DNA from: Rhodobacteraceae bacterium D3-12
GTDB lineage: Bacteria; Pseudomonadota; Alphaproteobacteria; Rhodobacterales; Rhodobacteraceae
Direction of reading: 5' to 3'
Assembly (NCBI GenBank): GCA_025916135.1
Contig: CP104793.1
Coordinates: forward strand, 124,001 to 188,000
Length of the DNA: 64,000 bases
Shown here: positions 1-8,930 of the stretch, piece by piece
How the letters are laid out: every line of letters starts with the position of its first letter
Position numbering within the stretch: position 1 is the stretch's first letter
The notes under the pieces: model-generated
What the model saw: only the letters and a program-made list of their open reading frames with translations
Database searches by the model: none
What the model was told of the DNA's origin: nothing
Program-made: the position numbers and the translations under genes

Positions 1-2
1 AG

Positions 3-566
3 CAAAACCACGCGGGCACCACGCCGATGCATCTGCGCCGCGATGCGTTTCAGGGGCTGGCAGAATTCAACGCCAAGCTTAACACCCGGTTTCAGAATGT
101 TGTTACGCCGCAGACCGTTTGGACCATTGGCCATGTCAGCCTGCACCCGGATGCGCATTCGATTGTGCCGGGGCGGGCGGTGTTTTCGATGCAATGGCGC
201 GACGGCGATAGCGAGCGATTAAAGCGGATGGAGGCGATCATTCGTGACACGGCGAACGAAGTCGCCGGGGCGCGCGGTTTGACGCTTGAGTATGGCCAGA
301 TGCTGGGCCTTGAGCCGGTGGAAATGGATGGCAGCCTGCGCGCCGCGTTGGAAGCGAGTGCCGAGGCGGCAGTGCCCGGCAAATGGCGGGTGATGCCGTC
401 GGGTGCGTTGCATGATGCGACCAATGTGGCGGTTATGATGCCGGTTGCGATGATGTTTGTGCCCTCGATCAACGGGATCAGCCACGCGTTTGAAGAAGAC
501 ACGGACGAGCGCGATCTGGTTGCCGGGGCTCAGGTTCTGGCGGGTGCTGTGGCGCGGTTGGGGTGA
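3..566 (+). CDS. M20-family Zn-dependent amidohydrolase (N-carbamoyl amino acid / allantoate amidohydrolase type), 5' truncated
   Basis: The reading frame is open from the first bases of the window and continues through the ATG at 27, so only the C-terminal ~187 residues are present. The first residues read QNHAGTTPM, the conserved start of the lid/dimerisation domain in Zn-dependent carbamoylases and allantoate amidohydrolases. Near the end, LHDATNVA and the FVPS..GISH stretch match the region carrying the last metal-binding histidine. These enzymes hydrolyse N-carbamoyl or ureido groups in the cytoplasm. The exact substrate cannot be told from this half. It lies more than 40 kb from the purine genes, so a role in ureide breakdown is possible but not shown. 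Confidence 0.85.
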   Translation, partial: QNHAGTTPMHLRRDAFQGLAEFNAKLNTRFQNVVTPQTVWTIGHVSLHPDAHSIVPGRAVFSMQWRDGDSERLKRMEAIIRDTANEVAGARGLTLEYGQMLGLEPVEMDGSLRAALEASAEAAVPGKWRVMPSGALHDATNVAVMMPVAMMFVPSINGISHAFEEDTDERDLVAGAQVLAGAVARLG

Positions 567-571
567 CTTTA

Positions 572-609
572 GCCGGTGCGATCGCGGCTGGAATATGGAC
601 CGCACCGGC
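572..609. other. Stem-loop after the amidohydrolase
   Basis: A perfect 9-bp stem (572-580 with 601-609, GCCGGTGCG/CGCACCGGC) with a 20-base loop begins six bases after the stop codon. No T-run follows on either strand, so this is a possible 3' stabilising or Rho-assisted end rather than a clear intrinsic terminator. The rest of the gap to 850 shows no gene. Confidence 0.4.
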
Positions 610-850
610 CTGTAGCCCTGTCAGGGGAGCTGATTTGACAGGGCAGGGAGTGACATGAGCGATCGTGTCAACGCCGAACGATGTGGCCGCGGAGGATGCC
701 GGGTTGAGAGATCGTGGAAAATTCACCGTCCCTATTGTTTCGTATCCGTAAACAATCCGTAGCAGAAAATACGGCGAAAATCTACATTTCACTAAGGCAA
801 ACGTGAGGCACGCTAGATGTGGTGCATTTTGAGCATATTGCGGGCGTGGG

Positions 851-1564
851 TTAGCCCCAGCTTACGTCGCCCAGAAAAATATAGCCCGCGCCGTAGATCG
901 TTTTGATCAGGCGCGGATTTTTCGGGTCTTCGCGCAGTTTGGTGCGCAGGCGCGAAATCCGCACATCCATCGCGCGATCAAAACTTTCCCCTGCCGCGCC
1001 GCCGAGTGTTTCCTGCATCATCGCACGCGAAATCAACCGTTTAGGGCGCTCAAGGAACAGGCGCAGGACTTCGCCTTCGGCGTGGGAGAAGGGCGTGTCC
1101 TGGCCGGTTTCGTCGGTCAATTGGAAGCGGGCGAAATGGGCGGTCCAGCCATTGAACCGCGCGGTGTCGCTGGCCGGTTGGGCCGGGACGGGTTTGCGCA
1201 GGCGGGCACGGATGCGGGCGACCACTTCGGCGGGGTCAAACGGTTTGATGATGTAGTCGTCGGCGCCGAGTTCAAGGCCGGTGACGCGGTCCTGCACTTG
1301 GGCGCGGCCCGAGATGATGATCACGGTTGCGCCCTGTTCCAGCGCGAGGCGATGCACCAGGGACAGGCCGTCGCGATCAGGCAGGGACAGGTCGACAAGA
1401 CAGACATCCGGCGTGGTGCTTTTGAGCGCCGCTTCGAATTCGGTCGCCCGCGAAAACGCGAGCGTGCGAAAGCCCGCTTCTTCGAGCGCCTGTGTCAGGA
1501 TTTCGCGGATGGCGGGTTCATCATCAAGGATGGTGACCAGCGGGGCATCGGCGGGAATGGTCAT
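851..1564 (-). CDS. OmpR/PhoB-type response regulator
   Basis: A 237-residue two-domain regulator. The receiver domain (about 10-120) has the acidic pair in ILDDEP, the phospho-acceptor Asp58 in VCLVDLSLPDRDG and the conserved Lys107 in IIKPFDP. The C-terminal ~100 residues form a winged-helix DNA-binding domain ending in KTIYGAGYIF, typical of the OmpR/PhoB group. Its start overlaps the stop of the upstream kinase (ATGA at 1564-1561), so the two are co-translated partners. The pair is divergent from the CoA-ligase/liv operon at 3679, which makes that operon the most likely target, by inference from position only. Confidence 0.93.
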   Translation of the reverse strand: MTIPADAPLVTILDDEPAIREILTQALEEAGFRTLAFSRATEFEAALKSTTPDVCLVDLSLPDRDGLSLVHRLALEQGATVIIISGRAQVQDRVTGLELGADDYIIKPFDPAEVVARIRARLRKPVPAQPASDTARFNGWTAHFARFQLTDETGQDTPFSHAEGEVLRLFLERPKRLISRAMMQETLGGAAGESFDRAMDVRISRLRTKLREDPKNPRLIKTIYGAGYIFLGDVSWG

Positions 1565-3473
1565 GGGGAGGCCTCCATTCGCAGAAAGGCGGCGAGGTCG
1601 GTTTCGGAAAACGGTTTGGCGAGGACCGGCGCACGTTCCAGAGCGGCGCGGTGCAGCGGGTGTGATTTTGGCAGCGAGGTCATCAGGAAACAGGGCGGAT
1701 GTGGATCGGCGAGTCGGTCGATCAGGTCAACACCCGAGGCGTCGCCTTCGAGCGAGATATCCGACAGGATGAGCGTAATCCCCGGAATTTGGCTGACAAG
1801 GTTCAGGGCTTCATCAACCGAGGTGGCTTCGATCACGGCGTGGCCCTTGGTGATCAGCATTTCGCGCAGGTTGGCGCGCAAATCCGAGCTGTCTTCGACC
1901 AGCAGCACAAGGCCGGGCGCGATGGGCAGGCCAGAGGCCGGGCGCAGCGGCAGGCGGATTGAAACCTGCCCGCCCGTGTTGGTATTGCCAAGCGTGGCGC
2001 GACCGCCAGCGAGCTTGGTCATGTCATAGACCATGGCAAGGCCAAGCCCGGAGCCTTCGCCGCCTTTGGTGGTAAAAAAGGGCTCAAAGGCATGCGCCTT
2101 GGCCGTTTCGGAAAAGCCGGGGCCGGTGTCGCGGACCGAAAATTCGACCCACGTGTTTTGCACGGTGCGCGCGTTGAGCGAAATCGCCCCCGTTCCGGCG
2201 CAGGCGTCGCGCGCGTTGAGCACTAGGTTGAGCAAGCTGTCCTGTAACATGCCCGCGTCAAGCATCAGAACGTCATGCGGGATTTGGTTGTTGAGGGTCA
2301 GGGTGACGTTTTTGGGCAGAGCGGAGCTTGCCAATGTTTCGAAGTCGCCAAGAAAGGTGCGCATGTCGGTTGGTTCCGGCGTGACCTCGCGGGTGCCGGT
2401 CATATCGGCGATGCGATTGAGCAGCGTGCCGCCGCGCCGGGCCGCGGAGAGCGTGCCATTGATCAGCTCGACCGCGTTTTCGGGCAGGTCCTCCATGCGT
2501 TGCAAGCGCGATTGCATGCCGAGGATGATGGTCAGCAGATTAGAGAAATCATGCGCCAGCCCAGAGATCATCTGGGCACCGATTTCGCGGCGGCGGGTTT
2601 GTTGAAGAGAGGCGCGGGTCTGGGATTCTTCGGTGATGTCCATCGACAGGATATAGACACCGCCGCTTGAGGAATCGGGCGTGAGGGCCACGCGGATACG
2701 GCGTTGCGACGGCTCGTGATTGAATTCAAACACCGTCGGCGTTCCGGAAAATGCCTTTTCAAGATTGGGACGGATGATCGCCCATGTCTGTTCGCCCAGC
2801 ACATCGGCGACATGGGTGCCGACGGGGTCGTGTTTCGACCCGGGCATGACCGTGCTGAGGCGGAGGTTGGAATAGGTGTAATGCAAATCCGGGCTGATAT
2901 GGGCGATATGCGCCGGCATCATGTCGGCGGTCAGGCGGGCGCGCGCTTCGGCTTCGGAAATTTGGCGTTTGGCCTCTTCTAGGGCCGTGACGGTTGCGCC
3001 GAGCTTTCGGTTGGCGGCGGAAAGTTCTTCTGCGTGAGAGACGAGCCTTTCGGAGAGTTCTTCGGAGCGGGCGCGCAGAAGCTGTTCAGATTTTTTGGCG
3101 CCGGAGATGTCAGTGTAGACAGTGACCCAGCCGCCCTGAGGCAGGGGCGAGCCTTCGACGGAAATGGTGTGCCCGTTGGCGCGGGTGCGTTCCATGTAAT
3201 GCGGTTCAAAGGCGCGGGCCTGTTCGACGCGGGTGTTGACGAATTCTTCGATGTCATCAACGGGGCCGTATTCCCCCTGCTGGCCAGATAGCGGATGGTT
3301 TCGTCAAAATCCGCCCCCGGTGAGGTGAGATGGTCGGGCAGGCCGAACATGGTGCGGAACGGGGCGTTGGAGGTGACAAGGCGCAGATCGCTGTCATAGA
3401 TGGTGAGCGCCTGCTGAATGAGGTTCAGCCCGGCCATTGTCATGGCGTGGTCTTTCGCTGTGGTTCCGCTCAC
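1561..3473 (-). CDS. Hybrid sensor histidine kinase (PAS-PAS-HisKA-HATPase-REC), frameshifted as sequenced
   Basis: Two overlapping frames make one ~637-residue protein. The N-terminal part (from ATG 3473, MSGTTAKDHAM) is a PAS domain ending in DETIRYLASRG. The remainder, in another frame, resumes with GEYGPVDDIEEF and continues through a coiled coil, a second PAS, HisKA with phospho-acceptor His in GLAHDFSNLL, HATPase_c (ARDACAGTG, DTGPGFS, GSGLGLAMV) and a C-terminal receiver (LLVEDSSDLR, ILSDISLEG). The break falls at a C5 run on the plus strand (3273-3277); one extra base restores the frame exactly where homologous PAS proteins read on. No transmembrane segment is visible, so a cytoplasmic sensor is likely. 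Partner of the overlapping response regulator. Confidence 0.88.
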
Positions 3474-3609
3474 CGGTGTCTCCCTTGTGATTGGCCTAGC
3501 ACCAAGTCGGGCATGTGGAAAAGAGCGAAGCGCGGGTTGTTACAATTCGAAAGAATTGAGAAAACTTCAAGAAAAAGTTGACGGCGAAGGTCAATGCAGC
3601 ACCCTAGGT

Positions 3610-3628
3610 CGTAGGAGAATCACCTACG
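3610..3628. promoter_or_regulatory. Inverted repeat upstream of the CoA-ligase/liv operon
   Basis: CGTAGG (3610-3615) and CCTACG (3623-3628) form a perfect 6-bp inverted repeat with a 7-base spacer, 51 bases before the TTG start of the ligase. A TTGACG hexamer lies at 3578-3583 but no good -10 box follows, as expected for an activator-dependent promoter. The divergent response regulator is the obvious candidate to bind here. This is inference from position and symmetry. Confidence 0.4.
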
Positions 3629-3678
3629 GCCAAGTGGGTGAGTTCGCGCTGGAGACGCGAGCAAAGGGAGGACAGATT

Positions 3679-5652
3679 TTGGTAGAACCGTCAGCGGCGG
3701 CCGGTGGGCTTGTGTCCGTTCCGGCGCTATTGCAGCGCAATGCAGAGAAATTCGGCGATCGGCCGGCCTATCGCGAGAAGGAATTCGGGATCTGGCAGAG
3801 CTGGACCTGGGCCGAGACCGAGAAAGAGATTGAGGCGCTGGCGCTTGGCCTGATCAATCTGGGCGTGAATGAGGGCGATTTCATTGCCATCATTGGCCGT
3901 AACCGCCCGCATTTCTATTGGTCGATGGTCGCAGCACAGAGCATCGGGGCGATCCCGGTGCCGCTTTATAATGACAGCGCCGCCGAAGAGATGGCCTATG
4001 TTCTGGAGCATTGCGGCGCGCGGTTCGCGATTGTCGAGGATCAGGAACAGGTCGACAAGGTCATCGAGGTGCAGGATCGCCTGCACCAGTTCGAGCATAT
4101 GATTTATGTCGATCCGCGGGGTTTGCGCAAATACGACCACCATGCGCTGCACCGGTTTGGCGACATTCAGGATCAGGGTCGTGCGTCCTATTACGAATGG
4201 ATCGAAGACCTGAAAGAGCGGCGCGGGAAGCTGACCTATGACAGCCAGTGCGTGATGCTTTATACGTCGGGCACGACGGGCAAGCCCAAGGGCGTGGTTC
4301 TGTCGAACCGCAACATCGTGCAGAGCGCCAAAAACGTCAGTGAATTTGACAAGCTGGTGCCGGGGGACGAGATCCTTGCCTATTTGCCGATGGCATGGGT
4401 GGGCGATTTCATCTTTTCCATCGGGCAGGCCTATTGGACAGGGTTCTGCACCAATTGTCCTGAAAGCGCCGACACGATGATGACGGACCTGCGCGAGATC
4501 GGGCCGACCTATTATTTTGCGCCGCCGCGGGTGTTTGAAACACAGCTGACCAACGTCATGATCCGCATGGAAGACGCCAGCAAGCGCAAGAAATGGATGT
4601 TCGACAAGGCGATGGCCGTGGCCAAGCGGGTCGGGCCGAAGATCCTTGATGGCAAGCCTGTTGGCCTGATGGATCGGTTGAAATACTGGCTGGGCGATAT
4701 TTTCATCTATGGCCCGTTGAAGAACACGCTTGGTCTGAGCCGAGTGCGGGTGGGCTATACCGCCGGTGAAGCGATCGGGCCGGAGATTTTCGAGTTCTAT
4801 CGCTCGCTCGGGATCAACCTGAAACAGCTATATGGTCAGACAGAGGCGTCGGTGTTTATCACCGTGCAGCCCGATGGCGAAGTGCGCGCCGACACGGTTG
4901 GCGTGCCGGCCCCCGAGGTCGAGATCAAGATCGAGGAGAACGGCGAAATCTATTACCGTTCGCCCGGCACGTTTGTTGAGTATTATAAGAACCCGGAGAG
5001 CACCGCCGCGACCAAGGACGCCGAAGGCTGGGTTGCGACGGGGGATGCCGGGTTCTTTGAGCCGGACACCGGGCATTTGCGGATCATCGACCGGGCCAAG
5101 GATGTGGGCACGATGGCCGATGGCAGCCTGTTTGCGCCGAAATACGTTGAGAACAAGCTGAAGTTCTATCCCGATATTCTGGAGGCCGTTCTGTTCGGAT
5201 CGGGCAAGGACCGCTGTGTCGCGTTTATCAACATCGACCTGACGGCGGTTGGCAACTGGGCCGAGCGGAACAACATCGGCTATGCCTCGTATCAGGAATT
5301 GGCCGGGCATCCGCGTGTGCTGGACACCATTCAGGAACATGTTGAAGCGGTGAACAAATCGGTGGCGGATGACCCGATGCTGTCGGGCTGTCAGATCCAC
5401 CGCTTTGTGATCCTGCACAAGGAGTTGGATGCCGATGACGGCGAGATGACACGGACACGCAAGGTGCGCCGGGTGATTGTCGCCGAGAAGTTCAACGACA
5501 TCATCGAAGCGATGTATGGCGACAAGGCGGAAATCTCGACCACGACCGAGGTCACCTATGAGGACGGCCGCAAGGGCGCGATCAGCGCGACGCTTGAAAT
5601 TCGCGACGCCAAGGTGGTTCCGGTCACGCCGCAGAAGGTAGCAGCAGAATGA
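3679..5652 (+). CDS. Long-chain/aryl acyl-CoA ligase (AMP-forming)
   Basis: A 657-residue adenylate-forming enzyme that would activate a carboxylic acid to its CoA thioester via an acyl-AMP. The P-loop YTSGTTGKPKG is at about residues 195-205, YGQTEA at about 384, TGD at about 453 and the DRAKD hinge at about 471. The frame extends upstream, but TTG 3679 is preferred: AAAGGGAGGA sits 7 bases before it and the family's N-terminus (VPALLQRNAEKFGDRPAYREK) follows. The stop overlaps the livG start (ATGA), so it is the first gene of the transport operon. The hinge continues with VGTMADGSLFAPKYVENKL, a variant of the usual lysine-rich motif. Substrate unknown. Confidence 0.9.
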   Translation: MVEPSAAAGGLVSVPALLQRNAEKFGDRPAYREKEFGIWQSWTWAETEKEIEALALGLINLGVNEGDFIAIIGRNRPHFYWSMVAAQSIGAIPVPLYNDSAAEEMAYVLEHCGARFAIVEDQEQVDKVIEVQDRLHQFEHMIYVDPRGLRKYDHHALHRFGDIQDQGRASYYEWIEDLKERRGKLTYDSQCVMLYTSGTTGKPKGVVLSNRNIVQSAKNVSEFDKLVPGDEILAYLPMAWVGDFIFSIGQAYWTGFCTNCPESADTMMTDLREIGPTYYFAPPRVFETQLTNVMIRMEDASKRKKWMFDKAMAVAKRVGPKILDGKPVGLMDRLKYWLGDIFIYGPLKNTLGLSRVRVGYTAGEAIGPEIFEFYRSLGINLKQLYGQTEASVFITVQPDGEVRADTVGVPAPEVEIKIEENGEIYYRSPGTFVEYYKNPESTAATKDAEGWVATGDAGFFEPDTGHLRIIDRAKDVGTMADGSLFAPKYVENKLKFYPDILEAVLFGSGKDRCVAFINIDLTAVGNWAERNNIGYASYQELAGHPRVLDTIQEHVEAVNKSVADDPMLSGCQIHRFVILHKELDADDGEMTRTRKVRRVIVAEKFNDIIEAMYGDKAEISTTTEVTYEDGRKGAISATLEIRDAKVVPVTPQKVAAE

Positions 5653-6470
5653 ACGACATGAGCAGCGACGGATACGTGACCGAAGACGGCCGCACGATTG
5701 GCGGCGTGTTGATGGAAATGAAGAACATCACCCTGCGGTTTGGCGGGGTGAAGGCGATCACCGACATCAGTTTTGACATTCGCGAAGGCGAAGTGCGGGC
5801 CATTATCGGGCCGAACGGCGCCGGGAAGTCTTCGATGTTGAACGTGATTTCGGGGTTCTATGTCCCGCAGGAGGGCGAGGTTTTCTATAAGGGCGAAAAG
5901 CGCCCGCCGATGAAGCCTTACGAGGTTGCACGGCTTGGCATTGCGCGGACGTTCCAGAACATCGCTTTGTTTGAGGGCATGACCGTGCTGGACAACGTGA
6001 TGACCGGGCGGCTGAACCATATGAAAACGGGTCTGTTCGCGCAGGCGCTGTGGAAGGGTAAAGCCGAGGCCGAGGAAGTGGCCAACCGCGAAGTGGTCGA
6101 GAAGATCATCGACTTTCTTGAGATTCAGGCCATCCGCAAGACGCCGGTGGCGCGCCTGCCTTATGGCTTGAAAAAGCGGGTCGAGCTGGCGCGGGCTCTT
6201 GCGGCGCAGCCGTCGCTTTTGCTGTTGGATGAACCGATGGCGGGGATGAACGTCGAGGAAAAAGAGGACATGAGCCGCTTTATTCTGGATGTGAATGACG
6301 AGTTCGGCACCACCATCGCCCTGATCGAGCACGACATGGGCGTGGTGATGGACCTGTCCGACCGCGTGGTGGTGATGGACTACGGCAAGAAGATCGGGGA
6401 CGGAACCCCCGACGAAGTGCGCAACAATCAGGATGTGATCGACGCCTATCTTGGCGTGGCGCACGATTAA
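5649..6470 (+). CDS. livG: Branched-chain amino acid-type ABC transporter ATP-binding protein LivG
   Basis: 273 residues. Walker A GPNGAGKS is at 54-61 and Walker B reads LLLLDEPMAGM. The switch histidine is in ALIEHDMGVVMDLSDR. The signature region reads LPYGLKKRVELARAL rather than the common LSYGQQRR form, a divergence worth noting. It powers a HAAT-family importer with LivF, LivH and LivM encoded downstream. The first ~20 residues precede the usual LivG start, so the start could lie a little downstream; the ATGA overlap with the ligase stop supports the one given. Confidence 0.95.
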   Translation: MNDMSSDGYVTEDGRTIGGVLMEMKNITLRFGGVKAITDISFDIREGEVRAIIGPNGAGKSSMLNVISGFYVPQEGEVFYKGEKRPPMKPYEVARLGIARTFQNIALFEGMTVLDNVMTGRLNHMKTGLFAQALWKGKAEAEEVANREVVEKIIDFLEIQAIRKTPVARLPYGLKKRVELARALAAQPSLLLLDEPMAGMNVEEKEDMSRFILDVNDEFGTTIALIEHDMGVVMDLSDRVVVMDYGKKIGDGTPDEVRNNQDVIDAYLGVAHD

Positions 6471-6485
6471 GGGGGACCAGACGAG

Positions 6486-7487
6486 ATGTCAGCAGATTTT
6501 CTGAACATGCTGGAAGTGATGACCAACGGCCTGATGGCCGGGGTGCTCTATGCGCTGGTCGCACTTGGCTTTGTCCTGATCTACAAGGCGAGCGGGATTT
6601 TCAATTATGCCCAAGGGGTCATGGCGCTGTTTGCGGCGCTGACTCTGGTCGGGATCATGGAAGGGCAGGTGCCCTTTGGCCATTTGATCAATGCGGTGTT
6701 CGGCACTGATTTGCACCACTTTGGCTGGCATTTGCCGGCGTTTGTGGGGATCGTCATAACCGTCGCGATCATGGTGTTGTTTGCTTGGCTGGTGCAGCGG
6801 TTCGTCTTTCGCCACCTTGTCGGGCAGGAGCCGATCATCCTGTTCATGGCGACCATTGGCCTTGCCTATTTCATGGAAGGCTTTGGCGACATCATGTGGG
6901 GGTCGGACATCAAGACGCTGGATGTCGGGCTGCCGCAGGGCGGGTCGTTCGCGATCGAAGATTTCACCATAGGCTGGGCCGCCGAGGGCGAGCGGTATTA
7001 CGGCATGTATATCGACAACCTTGATATGGTGGCGACTGTGGTCGCGGCGCTTCTGGTGATCGGGCTGGTGCTGTTTTCGCAATATACCAAGCAGGGCCGC
7101 GCGATGCGGGCTGTGGCGGATGACCATCAGGCGGCGCTGAGCGTTGGGATCAACCTGAACTTTATCTGGGTGCTGGTCTGGTCGCTGGCCGGGTTCGTCG
7201 CCTTGGTTGCAGGGATCATGTGGGGCACCAAGTCGGGTGTGCAGTTCTCGCTGTCGCTGATTGCGCTCAAGGCTCTGCCGGTGCTGATGCTGGGCGGGTT
7301 CACCTCGATCCCCGGCGCCATCGTGGGTGGTTTGATCATCGGGGTCGGTGAGAAGCTGTTCGAATTCTGGGTTGGCCCGTTGGTGGGTGGTGCGACCGAA
7401 AACTGGTTTGCCTATGTGCTCGCGCTTTTGTTCCTCGTCTTTCGGCCGCAGGGTCTGTTTGGCGAGAAGATCATCGAGAGGGTGTGA
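6486..7487 (+). CDS. livH: ABC transporter permease LivH
   Basis: 333 residues with about eight hydrophobic segments. It opens with the typical LivH pattern NGLMAGVLYALVALGFVLIYKASGIFNYAQG and carries the cytoplasmic EAA-type loop near AMRAVADDHQAALSVGIN. Inner-membrane half of the HAAT importer channel, pairing with LivM. GGGGGACCAGACGAG precedes the ATG at short spacing. The loop around residues 70-80 and the segment MWGSDIKTLDVGLPQGG are longer than in classical LivH, as often seen in transporters for non-amino-acid substrates. Confidence 0.94.
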   Translation: MSADFLNMLEVMTNGLMAGVLYALVALGFVLIYKASGIFNYAQGVMALFAALTLVGIMEGQVPFGHLINAVFGTDLHHFGWHLPAFVGIVITVAIMVLFAWLVQRFVFRHLVGQEPIILFMATIGLAYFMEGFGDIMWGSDIKTLDVGLPQGGSFAIEDFTIGWAAEGERYYGMYIDNLDMVATVVAALLVIGLVLFSQYTKQGRAMRAVADDHQAALSVGINLNFIWVLVWSLAGFVALVAGIMWGTKSGVQFSLSLIALKALPVLMLGGFTSIPGAIVGGLIIGVGEKLFEFWVGPLVGGATENWFAYVLALLFLVFRPQGLFGEKIIERV

Positions 7488-7489
7488 GG

Positions 7490-7747
7490 ATGATGCAGGT
7501 GATTGCCATTCTCAACGTGGTCGCATGGGCGGGGTTCTGGGCCTTTGGCTATATCGCCCTGTCGGCGGATGTGAGCCAGACCGGACAGATGGTTACGGCG
7601 GCGGTGTTGGCCGCGGCAGGCGGGGCGCTGGGCATGTGGGCTTATTTCCAGCTGATCCGGCATAGCGAAAAAACGGGATATGCGAAGCGGCCGAACAGAG
7701 CCGACAGATCGCATCTGGAAGAGATTGATAACGGGGAGCGGGCCTGA
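7490..7747 (+). CDS. Small two-helix membrane protein inserted between LivH and LivM
   Basis: An 85-residue protein beginning MMQVIAILNVVAWAGFWAFGY. Two hydrophobic helices (about 3-24 and 34-55) are followed by a charged cytoplasmic tail rich in R, K, D and E. It starts two bases after the livH stop and its TGA overlaps the livM ATG (TGATG at 7745-7749), so it is translationally coupled to both permease subunits. I do not recognise a named family. The coupling suggests an accessory subunit or assembly factor of this importer; that is inference. A GTG at 7484 is an alternative start. Confidence 0.8.
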   Translation: MMQVIAILNVVAWAGFWAFGYIALSADVSQTGQMVTAAVLAAAGGALGMWAYFQLIRHSEKTGYAKRPNRADRSHLEEIDNGERA

Positions 7748-8856
7748 TGTTTTATCGTGAAGCGGGCGATTTCAAAACGTCCTATGAGAGCGACGGGCAG
7801 ACCTTCCCGATCAAGTTCGACAGGTATCGGTATTACCTTGTTTTGCTGATCGGCTTTGCGGTCGTTCCATTCGTGATCAACGACTATTGGGTGAACGCGG
7901 TTTTCCTGCCGTTCCTGATCTATGCGATCGCGGCGATCGGGCTGAACATTCTGGTCGGCTATGCCGGGCAGGTGAGCCTTGGGACCGGTGGGTTCATGGC
8001 AGTGGGGGCCTATGCCTGTTACAAGTTCATGACCGGGATCGACGTATGGATCGGGGGCGTTCAATATGCGCTGCCGCCGATCAACATCTTCTTTTCGGTG
8101 CTGTTGGCGGGCGGTGTAACGGCGTTTGTCGGCGTGTTGTTTGGCCTGCCGAGCCTCAGGATCAAGGGGTTCTACCTTGCCGTGGCGACGCTGGCGGCGC
8201 AGTTCTTCCTTGTCTGGTTATTCAACAAGTGGGAGTGGGCCTATAACTATTCCGCATCCGGGCAGATCAACGCGCCGGAGCGCGGCGTGTTCGGTGTGGT
8301 TGTCACCGGCCCGAACACCAGCGCATGGGCGAGTTACCTGTTCTGCCTCGTGTTCCTGACCCTGATTGCGGTGATCGCGCGGAACCTGACGCGGGGCAGC
8401 GTGGGGCGCAAGTGGATGGCGATCCGCGATATGGATATTGCGGCGGAGATCATCGGGGTGGACCCGTTGAAAGCCAAGCTGACCGCCTTTGCCGTGTCGT
8501 CGTTCTTTATCGGTGTCTCGGGGGCCTTGTTCTTCTCGGTCTACCTTGGGGCTGTGGAAGTGGGCGAAGCGTTTGGCATCAACAAATCATTCCTTGTGCT
8601 GTTCATGGTCATCATTGGCGGCTTGGGGTCGATCTTTGGCTCCTTCGCGGGCGCGGCTTTCCTTGTGCTGCTGCCGGTGCTGTTGAAGAACCTGTTGGTT
8701 GGCGGACTTGGCTGGCCTACGGACCTTGCTGCGCATCTGGAGTTCATGATCGTCGGGGCGATGATCGTCATATTCCTGATAGCCGAGCCACATGGGCTTG
8801 CCCAATTGTGGCGGGTTGCGAAAGAAAAACTGAGACTCTGGCCTTTCCCACACTAG
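7747..8856 (+). CDS. livM: ABC transporter permease LivM
   Basis: 369 residues. A cytoplasmic N-terminal tail of ~35 residues precedes the membrane segments. Diagnostic motifs are GLNILVGYAGQVSLGTGGFMAVGAYA, FGLPSLRIKGFYLAVATLAAQF and the EAA-like loop around MAIRDMDIAAEIIGVDPLKAKL. It forms the translocation channel with LivH. The C-terminus reads GLAQLWRVAKEKL, consistent with full length. A GC-rich hairpin (8872-8893) separates it from the binding-protein gene. Confidence 0.94.
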   Translation: MFYREAGDFKTSYESDGQTFPIKFDRYRYYLVLLIGFAVVPFVINDYWVNAVFLPFLIYAIAAIGLNILVGYAGQVSLGTGGFMAVGAYACYKFMTGIDVWIGGVQYALPPINIFFSVLLAGGVTAFVGVLFGLPSLRIKGFYLAVATLAAQFFLVWLFNKWEWAYNYSASGQINAPERGVFGVVVTGPNTSAWASYLFCLVFLTLIAVIARNLTRGSVGRKWMAIRDMDIAAEIIGVDPLKAKLTAFAVSSFFIGVSGALFFSVYLGAVEVGEAFGINKSFLVLFMVIIGGLGSIFGSFAGAAFLVLLPVLLKNLLVGGLGWPTDLAAHLEFMIVGAMIVIFLIAEPHGLAQLWRVAKEKLRLWPFPH

Positions 8857-8871
8857 GGGTGGCCAAAACCG

Positions 8872-8893
8872 TCCGGGGGGAGGAGCCCCCGGA
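8872..8893 (+). other. Intercistronic hairpin, livM to binding protein
   Basis: TCCGGGGG (8872-8879) pairs perfectly with CCCCCGGA (8886-8893) around a 6-base loop. No T-run follows. Lying just before the binding-protein gene, it could protect or set the 5' end of a separately stabilised binding-protein mRNA. Confidence 0.5.
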
Positions 8894-8930
8894 GACACGT
8901 CGGATAATAACCAATGGGAGGATTAACCCG

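Noticed and set aside
3418-3678. Upstream extension of the acyl-CoA ligase frame
   Set aside because: The extension overlaps the kinase start and promoter region and lacks family similarity; TTG 3679 has a good ribosome-binding site.
8325-8930. Upstream extension of the binding-protein frame into livM
   Set aside because: The signal peptide and ribosome-binding site place the start at 8931; the extension is out of frame with LivM.
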